This document shows, in pieces, positions 1-9,171 of a stretch of DNA of 64,000 nt; position 1 is the first letter of the stretch, and each line of letters starts with the position of its first letter. The stretch comes from Ruoffia sp044336205 (GTDB lineage: Bacteria; Bacillota; Bacilli; Lactobacillales; Aerococcaceae), in NCBI GenBank assembly GCA_044336205.1, contig CP172318.1:682001-746000 (forward strand). Reading direction: 5' to 3'. The notes below the pieces were generated by a model. That model was not told the origin of the DNA and searched no databases. It saw only the letters and a program-made list of their open reading frames with translations. Position numbers and translations under genes: made by a program.

Positions 1-99
1 TTTAGAATCTCAGATTACGAAGCGGCTCAAGCCATGCTAGAAGCAGTGGTAACAACTTTTGACCGTACAACTTATGAGACTTTAATACATAATTCATAA
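1..99 (+). CDS. pepA: C-terminal end of an M42 family glutamyl aminopeptidase (PepA-like), partial
   Basis: Only the last 32 codons are in the window; the reading frame is open from base 1 to a TAA at 97-99. The visible tail contains DYEAAQAMLEAVVTTFDRTT, which resembles my recollection of the C-terminus of lactococcal PepA (an AQA-x-L-x-A-x-V-x-x-LDR/K pattern). M42 enzymes are cytoplasmic dinuclear-metal aminopeptidases; no catalytic residue lies in this fragment. In Bacillus an M42 peptidase gene (ytoP) also sits a few genes upstream of ytpR, which supports the call. A thioredoxin or DUF1444 tail would be the alternative for this position. Confidence 0.5.
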   Translation, partial: FRISDYEAAQAMLEAVVTTFDRTTYETLIHNS

Positions 100-133
100 C
101 AATAGATTAAGATAGAAAGAAAGGGTAATATTT

Positions 134-763
134 ATGTGGATAGCTTTTTATAATGAACAAGGTGTTGGAGATGTTTTAATGTTAACTCGCGGCTTCGCGA
201 ATGAGAATCATTTAACTCATGAATCGAATAACAATGTAACAATCGTTCGAGATACTTCACAAAACAATGACATTTTTTCTGTAAATATTTTTAATATCAG
301 TCAAACATTCAAACCATCATCAAACGGAAATGTTGATTTGACAGAGGAGCAAGTGAATCAAGTCAATGAATTAATTAAAAATGCTGGATTTGACTTAGAA
401 ATAACAGTTGACACTGAACCTAAATTCGTAGTAGGATATGTCGAATCTTGCAAGAAACATGAGGATAGTGACCATCTATCAATCACTCAAACAGATGTAG
501 GGTCAGAAGTATTACAAATTGTTTGTGGTGCGAACAATATTGCTGAAGGTATGAATGTTATTGTAGCAAGACCTGGTGCTGTTATGCCAAGTGGTATGAT
601 AATCTGGCCAGGAGAATTACGTGGCGTTGAAAGCTTCGGAATGATTTGCTCGACACGCGAATTAGGCTTATCACATATTGAAGATTTACCAGGTATCTGG
701 GAAGTAAGTGATTCATTTGAAGCTGGAACAAGTTTAGATGAAGTTATCGCTTCTTATCAATAA
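134..763 (+). CDS. ytpR: YtpR family protein with tRNA-binding OB-fold domain
   Basis: A 209-residue cytoplasmic protein. Residues about 1-90 form the family's own N-terminal domain; residues about 95-205 are a tRNA_bind/EMAP-type OB fold like the one at the N-terminus of bacterial PheT, seen in the stretch VGYVESCKKHEDSDHLSITQ and in CGANNI and ARPGAVMPSGMII. It lacks the PheT catalytic-like and anticodon domains, so it is the stand-alone Firmicutes version, whose function is not established beyond likely RNA binding. ATG start with AAAGGG a few bases upstream. It lies 39 bases before the next gene and probably shares a transcript with it and murC, matching the Bacillus ytpR-sftA-murC order. 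Confidence 0.9.
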   Translation: MWIAFYNEQGVGDVLMLTRGFANENHLTHESNNNVTIVRDTSQNNDIFSVNIFNISQTFKPSSNGNVDLTEEQVNQVNELIKNAGFDLEITVDTEPKFVVGYVESCKKHEDSDHLSITQTDVGSEVLQIVCGANNIAEGMNVIVARPGAVMPSGMIIWPGELRGVESFGMICSTRELGLSHIEDLPGIWEVSDSFEAGTSLDEVIASYQ

Positions 764-802
764 TAAGCAAGCAAGTATTTAAGTAATCAAGGATGTGAGG
801 AT

Positions 803-1414
803 TTGAGAGATTACGATGGACCTGTGTTTAGAGAAGGAAAGCAAGATACAGACAAACGTCATTTCGCTCAACGTTCGGCTCGAAGAAATTCTGAAAGACG
901 ACGGTTTGAACCAGTTTACCAGATTCCTAGGAAGTCAAAAAGACAACCAGTGAATCAATCGGATGATGCAAAAGCGCAAGTAGAATCAAAACAAGCAAGA
1001 TTAAAGCAAGAAACAACGCCAAAGTCTTCAACAAGCGGGCTTGAACATTACGAGATTCCCTTTTTTAAGAATAGAGACAAATCAACGAAGACGGTTGATA
1101 ATTCTAATCTACCTAGTCCAGAAGATGGCTTTATGAACAGTAATAGTCAAAGTCATGTAGACAAGGATGATGAAGGAATCAAAGAACCGGTTAAACGGAC
1201 TGTTTATACACCTTCATATAGTTTAAAAAGGCAAGCAGATCAAGCTAAAGTGCCATTTAAGGCAAGTGAATTACCTAAGCCTTATAAGAAGGAAGAAACT
1301 AAAAAGGTGAATACTAGTTCGGATACGAGAGAGCTCACCAAAAGATTACATAAAACGAAAGAAAGCTTTTTATTGTTTGAGAATGGGGAGGCAATAAATT
1401 CAAATGATGAATAA
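803..1414 (+). CDS. Basic, low-complexity protein of unknown function at the SftA (YtpS) locus
   Basis: A 203-residue protein starting at TTG with a GGATGTGAGG ribosome site. It is rich in Lys, Arg, Ser, Gln and Glu, has no hydrophobic segment and looks intrinsically disordered throughout. Near its end it has VPFKASELPKPYKKEE, recalling the FKASEVPSPIYGF-type linker of SftA/FtsK-like DNA translocases. It lies between ytpR and murC, where Bacillus and many lactic bacteria encode that translocase, but there is no Walker A, Walker B or gamma domain. It overlaps the start of murC by 11 bases, so the two are probably translationally coupled. I infer a reduced or diverged SftA linker; an unrelated lineage-specific protein is the alternative. 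Confidence 0.6.
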   Translation: MRDYDGPVFREGKQDTDKRHFAQRSARRNSERRRFEPVYQIPRKSKRQPVNQSDDAKAQVESKQARLKQETTPKSSTSGLEHYEIPFFKNRDKSTKTVDNSNLPSPEDGFMNSNSQSHVDKDDEGIKEPVKRTVYTPSYSLKRQADQAKVPFKASELPKPYKKEETKKVNTSSDTRELTKRLHKTKESFLLFENGEAINSNDE

Positions 1415-2738
1415 AAATAATATATACCACTTTGTGGGAATTAAAGGCTCAGGGATGAGTGCACTCGCTTTGATCCTTCATGGTGAAGGCTATAAAGTCC
1501 AAGGTAGTGATATTGGGAAATACTTCTTTACACAACAAGAACTAGAGAATCAAAATATTAATATTATGGAGTTTGATGAAAAAAATATTACAGAAGGGCT
1601 GACAATCGTTGCGGGGAACGCCTTTAATGATGATCATCCTGAATTAGTGAAAGCAAGAGAGTTAGGTCTTGAAATTTTACGCTATCATGATTTTCTAGGA
1701 AGTTTAATTAAAAACTATACAAGTATTGCGGTAACAGGATCTCATGGAAAGACATCTACGACGGGGTTGTTATCTCATACGTTGAAAAATCTAGCACCAA
1801 CGAGTTATCTCATTGGTGATGGGACAGGCTATGGAGACGAAACAGCTACTTACTTTGCTTTAGAAGCATGTGAATATCGTCGTCATTTCTTAGCTTATCG
1901 ACCTGACTACGCTATTATTACGAATGTTGACTTCGATCACCCTGACTATTATCGGTCAATTGAAGATGTTTTTGAAGCGATTCAGACCTTTGCTAATCAA
2001 GCAACAAAAGGGATTATCGCTTGTGGTGAAGATGAATATTTAAGAAAGCTGACTGCTGATGTGCCTATATACTATTATGGATTAAGTGAAGATTTATTAA
2101 TTCATGCAAGTAATATCGATAGAACTGTTGATGGATCAATTTTTGATGTTGTCATTGATGGTAAAGTGTTTGGTCGATTCATGATTCCTGTCTTTGGAGA
2201 ACATAATATCTTGAATGCACTATCAGTCATTACTGCGCTTTACCTTGAAGGCTTCGAATCTGAAGAGATTAAGGAGCATATTGCAACATTCGAAGGGGTG
2301 AAACGTCGCTTCTCTGCTCGTCAAATCCAAGACTTAACAATCATTGATGATTACGCTCACCATCCTTCAGAAATTAAAGCAACGGTGGATGCGGCTAAGC
2401 AACGCTATCCAGATAAAGAGATTATCGCTATATTCCAACCACACACATTCTCTCGAACTGTAGCCTTAATGAAGGAATTCGCTGAGTCATTAGAATTAGC
2501 TGATAAAGTATTCTTGGTAGATATTTTTAATTCAGCTCGTGAAGTTAGTGGAGAAGTTACGATTGATGATTTAGCGAAAATAATTCGAAAAGATGTGGAT
2601 ATCATATCTACAGAACACCTTTCACCATTAATGGATTATACTGATGCAGTATTCTTGTTTATGGGAGCTGGAGATATTGATGAATTATCTCGCCAATTTG
2701 AGAAGGCTTATGCAACTTTAAGTCCTAATCGTTTATAA
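1404..2738 (+). CDS. murC: UDP-N-acetylmuramate--L-alanine ligase
   Basis: MurC adds L-alanine to UDP-MurNAc using ATP, the first amino acid step of the peptidoglycan stem peptide, in the cytoplasm. The 444 residues show the Mur ligase order: an N-terminal Rossmann domain with GIKGSGMSALA at 12-22, the central ATPase with TGSHGKTSTT at 111-120, ITNVDFDHPDYY downstream, and a C-terminal domain with GVKRRF and DDYAHHPSE. Length is normal for the family. Two ATG codons are adjacent at 1404 and 1407, with GGGGAGG at 1385-1391; the second is spaced slightly too far, so 1404 is preferred. The start lies inside the preceding gene. Confidence 0.97.
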   Translation: MMNKNNIYHFVGIKGSGMSALALILHGEGYKVQGSDIGKYFFTQQELENQNINIMEFDEKNITEGLTIVAGNAFNDDHPELVKARELGLEILRYHDFLGSLIKNYTSIAVTGSHGKTSTTGLLSHTLKNLAPTSYLIGDGTGYGDETATYFALEACEYRRHFLAYRPDYAIITNVDFDHPDYYRSIEDVFEAIQTFANQATKGIIACGEDEYLRKLTADVPIYYYGLSEDLLIHASNIDRTVDGSIFDVVIDGKVFGRFMIPVFGEHNILNALSVITALYLEGFESEEIKEHIATFEGVKRRFSARQIQDLTIIDDYAHHPSEIKATVDAAKQRYPDKEIIAIFQPHTFSRTVALMKEFAESLELADKVFLVDIFNSAREVSGEVTIDDLAKIIRKDVDIISTEHLSPLMDYTDAVFLFMGAGDIDELSRQFEKAYATLSPNRL

Positions 2739-2750
2739 AAAGATGCAAAG

Positions 2751-2783
2751 GCCAACGAGTTTTTAATTCGTTGGCTGTTTGTG
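2751..2783 (+). terminator. Probable intrinsic terminator after murC
   Basis: GCCAACGA at 2751-2758 pairs with TCGTTGGC at 2768-2775 around a T-rich loop, followed by TGTTTGTGCTT. The T tract is interrupted, so termination may be partial and polA may be read through. Confidence 0.45.
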
Positions 2784-2815
2784 CTTATATGTCAATTGAT
2801 GAAGGAGTATATATA

Positions 2816-5481
2816 ATGAGTAATCGTAAAATAATGCTGATCGATGGGAGTAGTTTAGCCTTTCGAGCATTTTATTCAATTTTAGATATTGATCGTTTCA
2901 AGAATAAGTCCGGCTTACATACGAATGCTTTGTTTAGTTTCCACCGGATGTTAGATAATGTGATGGCAGAATTCCAACCGACTCATGTTCTTGTTGCATT
3001 CGATAAGTCGGAGATTACCTTTAGAACAGAGATGTATGGGGAATATAAAGGTGGCCGCCAAAAGACGCCAAGTGAATTCAAGGAACAAATGCCCTATATT
3101 CGTGTCTTATTAGATGCTTATGGGATGAAACATTATGACGTGTTGAAGTATGAAGCCGATGATATTATAGGAACACTGTCTCATCAAGCAGACTCTGATG
3201 ATGAAGTGATTATTATATCAGGTGATAAAGACCTAATTCAATTAGCTACGGATAATGTGACTGTGTATATAACACGTAAAGGAGTAAGCCAACTTGAGGC
3301 TTATACACCGGAAGTTATCATGGATACATATGGTGTGACGGCTAAGCAATTCATTGAATTAAAAGGACTGATGGGTGATTCGTCGGATAACTATCCCGGA
3401 GTAACTCGGGTAGGTGAAAAGACGGCCATTAAACTGATTAAAGAATTCAATTCAGTTGAGGAACTGTATGAACGCTTAGATGAGTTAAAACCTTCAAAGA
3501 TGAAAGAAAATATTATTAATGATAAAGAACAAGCTTTCTTAAGTCGTGAACTCGCTGAAATCTTACTCGAAGCACCGATTGATATTCATATTGATGATAT
3601 TGAATATCAAGGGAAGAATATTGAAGAATTGGTTGAGTTTTACCGACAAATGGAATTCAATAGTTTCTTAACAGAATTACAAGCAACGACTGATATTGAT
3701 ATTCAAGGCGTTGCAGATGCTGAAGCACTCGTAGAATATGAGGTGAAGCGAGTTGATGCTATCGAAGAAGATATGTTATTAAACCAAGCTGCCTTATATA
3801 TCGAAACAATTGGCGACAACTATCACTTCGATGAGATATTACAAATTTCTTGGTACCATCAAGTTGATAATATCGTATATGTAGCTGATCGAGACGTAGC
3901 CTTACAATCTGAGTTGTTCAAGACTTGGTTGGAAGATGAAGGAAAAGGAAAGATATTATTCGATTCTAAACGCGATCAAGTTCTCTTAAGTCATTATGAT
4001 ATTCAACTACGAGGCATACAATTTGACAGCTTGATAGCCGCTTATCTTATTGAGACCACTCAAATGAATGAAATCGCTGATATAGTACGAATCCTTGAAT
4101 TGCCAGTGAATGTGCAAATGGATGAATTAATATATGGTAAAGGAGCGAAACGTAAAGTACCGGAAGATGATCAAGTTATTAGTGATCATATTGCTTCTAA
4201 GGCCGTTGCCTTAGATATGATGGTTGAACCATTAGAAAAACGATTAAGCGAACTTGAAATGTATGAATTGTATGAAGATATTGAGATGCCAGTAGCTAGA
4301 GTCTTATCCAGAATGGAAATCCAAGGAATTAAAGTGGATGGTAAAACCTTAGAAGAGAAGAATGAAGAGCTTTTGGGACGCTTGAGCGAGATGGAAGCAC
4401 GCATTCACGAATTGGCCGGAGAAGAGTTTAACGTTAATTCTCCTAAACAACTCGGAGAAGTACTGTTCGAGAAACTTAACTTACCCGTAATTAAAAAGAC
4501 GAAGACAGGATACAGTACCGCTGCAGACGTGTTGGACAAATTAGTCGATAAACATCCAATCATTCAAGAAATTTTAGACTACCGTCAAATCAATAAAATT
4601 CAAGGTACCTACTTAGCTGGACTTCCTTCTTTTATTAAGGAAGATGGGAAAATCCATACTAGGTTCGTCCAAACCTTAACACAAACGGGACGGTTATCTA
4701 GTAATGATCCAAACTTACAAAACATTCCAATTCGTCTAGAAGAAGGAGAAAAATCCGCCAAGCTTTTGTACCATCAGAAGAGGGCTGGCAACTGTTTGGG
4801 GCGGACTATTCACAAATTGAACTCCGAGTCTTAGCTCACATAAGCAAAGAAAAACACATGACTCGCGACTTCGTTGAAGGTGAAGATATTCACTCTGCAA
4901 CCGCCAGACGTGTATTCAAATTAGGTGACGATGTTGAAGTCGATAGTAATTACAGACGCCAAGCAAAAGCGGTAAACTTCGGAATCGTTTATGGAATTAG
5001 TGACTATGGTCTATCACAAAACTTGAATATATCTAGACCTGAAGCGAAAGAATTTATTGATCGTTATTTTGAGATGTATCCTGGCGTTAGCAAGTATATG
5101 AAAGATATTGTGGAGAAAGCACGTGAAGACGGTTATGTTAGTACATTATTCCACCGTCGTCGTTACTTACCAGACATTACGGCAAGTAACTTTAATATTC
5201 GTTCCTTTGCTGAAAGAACGGCAATTAATTCACCCATTCAAGGAACGGCTGCTGATATCTTGAAGATTGCTATGATTCGCTTACAAGATGCGATTGATAA
5301 AGAAGGTCTACAAGCACGGATATTACTTCAAGTACACGATGAATTGATATTAGAAGCTCCAAGTGAAGAGATGGAACGGTTAAGTGACCTTGTTCCGGAA
5401 ATAATGGAAAACGCTACTTCGTTAGATGTTCCACTTAAAGTAGATTATAACCAAGGTAATAATTGGTATGAATTAAAATAA
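2816..5481 (+). pseudogene. polA: DNA polymerase I, interrupted by a single-base frameshift
   Basis: PolA fills gaps and removes RNA primers. The start chosen is the ATG at 2816 (MSNRKIMLIDGSSLAFRAF), with GAAGGAG at 2801-2807. Residues 1-300 are the 5'-3' exonuclease (GDKDLIQL, GLMGDSSDNYPGV); the middle 3'-5' exonuclease-like region lacks the usual acidic residues; the polymerase domain follows. At 4749-4753 a run of five A shifts the frame and the first frame stops at 4834. Adding one A gives RLEEGEKIRQAFVPSEEGW, then the catalytic DYSQIELR, the O-helix RRQAKAVNFGIVYG and QVHDEL, for 888 residues, the usual family length. Without repair the first product lacks the polymerase active site. 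An assembly error is as likely as a real mutation. Confidence 0.9.
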
Positions 5482-5785
5482 GTGAGTTATGTTAATTGGG
5501 AAAATTTAGAGAAGGTTAACTTCGATGAATGATTGTAATAGCCGAATGATTTATTATAGTAGACTAACTAGACATTGTATTAGTTAAGGTCCATACTGTA
5601 GTAGTCGTTTGGCTATTTATATCTAAAGTGGTTCATATTTTATTAATCATGGAAGAGTAAAGTAATATCACTATCTATAAAAGTTATATAAATAAATCGA
5701 TAAATAAAGTGACAGGTTATATAGTGGAGTTAAACATTTTTTGTGAATATTTGCTATAATTAAGTTGTTAGAAAGAGGGGTTATA
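5482..5785. other. Intergenic region between polA and mutM with a long-range hairpin
   Basis: About 300 bases without a gene. AATAGCCGAATGA at 5537-5549 can pair with TCGTTTGGCTATT at 5605-5617 (13 pairs, two of them G-U), with a smaller TAACTA/TAGTTA stem nested inside. No T tract follows, so this is not an ordinary terminator. The mutM promoter lies at the right end. Confidence 0.4.
5752..5760 (+). promoter_or_regulatory. Extended -10 promoter of mutM
   Basis: TGCTATAAT at 5752-5760 is a perfect extended -10 element; no good -35 is seen at 17 bases. It lies 26 bases before the chosen mutM start codon. Confidence 0.55.
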
Positions 5786-6622
5786 TTGCCAGAATTACCA
5801 GAAGTTGAAGTGAACCGTCAAGGCTTAGAAAAGTTAGTCCAAGGGAAAGTCATCGAAGATTTACACGTTTACTGGCCTAAGATATTAGTAGGCTACGAAA
5901 CGGATCCACATATCTATGACGGCATCTATCAAAAGACAATCTTGTCAGTTCAAAGAAGGGCTAAGTATTTGTTGTTTGAATTAGAAGATGCTTTTATTGT
6001 GTCGCATCTAAGGATGGAGGGGAAATATTTTGTATATAATCCTGAAGAAGTTCCACCATTCAAAGACAAGCATACCCATGTCATTATTAGATTCACAGAT
6101 CAGAGCGAATTACATTATCATGATGTTAGAAAATTCGGAAGAATGGAGTATGTTAATAAAGATGAGATTCAACCTTTCTTTGAAGCAAGAAAGATAGGAC
6201 CTGAACCGACGCAAAAAGAATTTCTATTCGATGACTTCTTAGTTGCTTTGAAGCAATCAAAACAAGTCATTAAACAAGCATTATTATCACAAAAAATTGT
6301 CGCTGGATTGGGAAATATCTACGTCGATGAGGTCTTATTCCAATCACGTATTCATCCGGAGACAAGGGCTAATGAGTTAAAACCGAAACAAGTTGAAAAA
6401 TTACATCAAGCCATTATTGATACAATGGCAGATGCTATAAGATTAGGCGGTTCAACAATCCGTTCATATAAAAATACTGTAGGCCAAGTAGGACGCTATC
6501 AAGAAAAGCTATTAGTATACGGTAAAGAAGGCAAGGCTTGTCCGAGATGTTCATATCTCATTGAAAAAATACGAGTGGCTCAAAGAGGAACTCATTACTG
6601 TCCGCATTGCCAACCATTGTAA
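5786..6622 (+). CDS. mutM: Formamidopyrimidine-DNA glycosylase (Fpg)
   Basis: Fpg excises oxidised purines such as 8-oxoguanine and cuts the abasic site. The start is the TTG at 5786, because the mature enzyme needs Pro2 as its nucleophile and the sequence then reads PELPEVE, with GAAAGAGGGG at 5771-5780 as ribosome site; the in-frame TTG at 5765 would bury the proline. The 278 residues show PELPEV at 2-7, the lysine region RRAKYLLF, the helix-two-turn-helix QALLSQKIVAGLGNIYVDE and a C-terminal zinc finger with CPRC and CPHC. It heads an apparent run mutM-coaE-nrdR-dnaB-dnaI, as in Bacillus and lactic bacteria. Confidence 0.96.
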   Translation: MPELPEVEVNRQGLEKLVQGKVIEDLHVYWPKILVGYETDPHIYDGIYQKTILSVQRRAKYLLFELEDAFIVSHLRMEGKYFVYNPEEVPPFKDKHTHVIIRFTDQSELHYHDVRKFGRMEYVNKDEIQPFFEARKIGPEPTQKEFLFDDFLVALKQSKQVIKQALLSQKIVAGLGNIYVDEVLFQSRIHPETRANELKPKQVEKLHQAIIDTMADAIRLGGSTIRSYKNTVGQVGRYQEKLLVYGKEGKACPRCSYLIEKIRVAQRGTHYCPHCQPL

Positions 6623-6634
6623 AGAGGTGAATAA

Positions 6635-7237
6635 ATGAAAATCATTGCCATAACAGGGAGTATTGCGACTGGAAAGTCTTTGGTCTCTAATTATTTAATT
6701 AAAAAAGGTTACCCACTTGTCGATACAGATAAATTAAGTCGACTAGTAGTTCAACCGGATTCTGAAGGATTGAATCAATTGGTTTCTGCATTTGGGAGTA
6801 AGATTCTTCAGGAGGATGGTAACCTAGACCGCAAAGCCTTTGCTAAGATTATCTTTAATGATGAAAAAAGTAGAGCTTTAGCTGATAGTATACTACATCC
6901 CTTAATCTCTGACTTAGCTCGTACACGCTTAAATCAATATGAACGAGAGGGTAATCAAATTGCTTTCGTAGATATTCCACTTTATTATGAGGGGCAAGCA
7001 GATATTGTCGTGGATAGTGTCTGGTTAGTATATACCAATGAGGAGTTACAAAAAGAGAGATTGATGTCTCGCAATAACATAGATGCTAAAGAGGCACAAA
7101 ATTTAATAAATAATCAACTTTCAATTGAAGAAAAAGCCAGATTAGCCGATTTGATTATTGATAATACAAGTAGTAAACAAGCCACTTATCAACAAGTGGA
7201 TACATTATTAGAAAAATTATTAAACGCTGAAGAATAG
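6635..7237 (+). CDS. coaE: Dephospho-CoA kinase
   Basis: The last step of coenzyme A synthesis: ATP-dependent phosphorylation of the 3' hydroxyl of dephospho-CoA, in the cytoplasm. The 200 residues are normal for the family. The P-loop is GSIATGKS near the N-terminus, followed by DTDKLSRLVV, a mobile CoA-binding region with HPLI, VDIPLYYE and the lid segment LMSRNN. ATG start with AAGAGGTG ahead. It follows mutM by 12 bases and precedes nrdR by 10, so it is within the same operon. Confidence 0.96.
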   Translation: MKIIAITGSIATGKSLVSNYLIKKGYPLVDTDKLSRLVVQPDSEGLNQLVSAFGSKILQEDGNLDRKAFAKIIFNDEKSRALADSILHPLISDLARTRLNQYEREGNQIAFVDIPLYYEGQADIVVDSVWLVYTNEELQKERLMSRNNIDAKEAQNLINNQLSIEEKARLADLIIDNTSSKQATYQQVDTLLEKLLNAEE

Positions 7238-7247
7238 GAGGATCACC

Positions 7248-7718
7248 ATGGAATGTCCAAAATGTCATAGTCAGTCCTTAAAAGTTGTTGATTCACGGCC
7301 CACAGATGATACGATCCGCCGTCGGAGAGAATGTTTGAATTGTGGGTATCGCTTCAATACGCATGAGCGAATTGAACAAACGCCTTTATTAGTCGTTAAG
7401 CGTGATGGAACTCGAGAGGAATTCAATCGTGATAAATTACTCCGAGGTATTGTACGTTCGGCAGAGAAACGTCCTGTGACCGTCACACAAATGAATGACC
7501 TTGTGAACCAAGTTGAAGAAACAATTCGTAACAAAGCTGATCAAGAAATTGAAACGAGTAAAATTGGTGAATATGTGATGCCACTCTTGATGGAGCTGGA
7601 TGAAGTGGCTTATATCCGTTTTGCAAGTGTATATCGTGAGTTCCAGTCGCGTGAGATGTTCATGAAAGAACTCGAATCAATGGCTAACAAAAATAATCAG
7701 AAAGAAAGGTCAGAATAA
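7248..7718 (+). CDS. nrdR: Transcriptional repressor NrdR
   Basis: NrdR senses ATP/dATP and represses ribonucleotide reductase genes. The 156 residues have an N-terminal zinc ribbon (CPKC at 3-6 and CLNC about 28 residues on) and an ATP-cone from about residue 48 (VVKRDGTREEFNRDKLLRGI). TAGGAGGATCACC precedes the ATG. No ribonucleotide reductase gene lies in this window. The stop is one base before dnaB, so the two are coupled. Confidence 0.97.
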   Translation: MECPKCHSQSLKVVDSRPTDDTIRRRRECLNCGYRFNTHERIEQTPLLVVKRDGTREEFNRDKLLRGIVRSAEKRPVTVTQMNDLVNQVEETIRNKADQEIETSKIGEYVMPLLMELDEVAYIRFASVYREFQSREMFMKELESMANKNNQKERSE

Positions 7719-7719
7719 G

Positions 7720-9171
7720 ATGACATTCAATGTCGGATCACTCCAACCTTTTGAACTTGTTGGTCAAAGAGATTTAGGTAATATTTTTCTACAGAGTTTA
7801 ACTCAATTGTACCAACCCATCATTGGTCCTGTGAGTGTCAGTTTATATATTACAATGATGTCCTTACCAAAGCCGGTAAATGTAGACCATCGCGTTGCTC
7901 TGCGGCATAATATTTTTTTAAACAAAATGAAAATGGGTATCGATTCATTCAATAAGGCACGAGTACGATTGGAAGCAGTAGGCTTACTTCGTTCTTATCG
8001 TGACAAGCAGTTTAATTCAGACCCAATACATCAAACCATTCAGTATCATTTAAAGCTACCTGTGCTTCCCGAAGATTTCTTCCAAGATCCATTATTATCA
8101 ACGGCTTTATTAAAGCAACTTGGGGAAGAAGATTATCAAAATATATACGAACAGTTTCAAGTTAATGAGATTGATGAACATCGATATGTAGAGGAAACGT
8201 CGGTCTTTCAAAAAGTCCTCTACCCACTGGAAGTTCCAGAAGAAAATAAACAACCGATGACAAGTAAAGAAGAATTCGTACCGAGCCCAGGCTTTGACTA
8301 TAATCGATTCTTAAATTACTTATTATCAGAAGGCATTAATCACACGATACTAACTCAACAATTAAAGCGACAAGTTTATGCCATTTATGATGTATACGGT
8401 AATTCTGAAACTGAATTAGCTAACTTTGTTTTTTCTGCTACAGATAAGACAGATGGAACATTAGATCTGGATTTTCTGAAGCAAATTGCTGAGAAACATA
8501 ATAAAAAGAAAGAATCCTCTTGGCAAACACCGTCGAACCTACCTAGTCAAGAAGAACAAAGAATGGGTGAAAACAGAACGTCTCAAATGTTTACACCCGA
8601 AGAATTAAAGACAAGACGGGAACAAATTAAGGTTCAGTTTCCTAATTTGTTAGAAGAAGACATTCAGTTAGTCTTATCATGTGAACAGATGCCAAGTAAT
8701 ATGTTCCTAAGTAAGACGAAAGAAGCGAAGAAGACTTTTGCAACGGATAGTGAACAATTCTATATTAAAGACTTAAGTCAAAAATCACGCTTGAACGAAC
8801 ATGTCATTAACTTCTTAATCTATTACTTATTAATCATTAACCATCGCCCGAACTTATTTAAGGGCGAATTAGAACGAACAGCGAGTGAGTGGGAGCAGGA
8901 AGACTTAACTAATGTGCCCAAAGCCATGGAATATATCCGCTCACTACGCAAGAAGAAAGAAATCCAGAACAAACAATGGAATAATAAAAATCAAAATAGA
9001 AGACGTGGAAAATCTCAATATAAAGAAATTATCCCTTCATGGATGCAAAAAAATTCTCAAGCAAGTGAGCAACATAATATCGAGGCCACAGAATCTAAAA
9101 ATGTTCAAGAAAACGAAGCAGAATTACGTCGTCGCTTGAACGAACTCATTGGGGGAGAAGGTGAAAGTTAA
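7720..9171 (+). CDS. dnaB: Replication initiation and membrane attachment protein DnaB
   Basis: This is the Firmicutes DnaB (not the helicase): with DnaD and DnaI it loads the replicative helicase at oriC and at restarted forks. The 483 residues show an N-terminal winged-helix/DDBH1-type region (MGIDSFNKARVRLEAVGLL) and a C-terminal DnaB/DnaD-type DDBH2 region (about 325-420, with VINFLIYYLLI), then a Lys/Arg/Asn/Gln-rich linker (RRRGKSQYKEIIPSWM) that resembles the usual YxxxI-containing tail. ATG with GAAAGG ahead. It overlaps dnaI by one base (TAATG), typical of this pair. Confidence 0.93.
   Translation: MTFNVGSLQPFELVGQRDLGNIFLQSLTQLYQPIIGPVSVSLYITMMSLPKPVNVDHRVALRHNIFLNKMKMGIDSFNKARVRLEAVGLLRSYRDKQFNSDPIHQTIQYHLKLPVLPEDFFQDPLLSTALLKQLGEEDYQNIYEQFQVNEIDEHRYVEETSVFQKVLYPLEVPEENKQPMTSKEEFVPSPGFDYNRFLNYLLSEGINHTILTQQLKRQVYAIYDVYGNSETELANFVFSATDKTDGTLDLDFLKQIAEKHNKKKESSWQTPSNLPSQEEQRMGENRTSQMFTPEELKTRREQIKVQFPNLLEEDIQLVLSCEQMPSNMFLSKTKEAKKTFATDSEQFYIKDLSQKSRLNEHVINFLIYYLLIINHRPNLFKGELERTASEWEQEDLTNVPKAMEYIRSLRKKKEIQNKQWNNKNQNRRRGKSQYKEIIPSWMQKNSQASEQHNIEATESKNVQENEAELRRRLNELIGGEGES

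Noticed and set aside
4740..4860. Programmed frameshift in polA
   Set aside because: No convincing slippery heptamer or stimulatory structure was identified, and PolA is not known to use one; listed instead as an indel.
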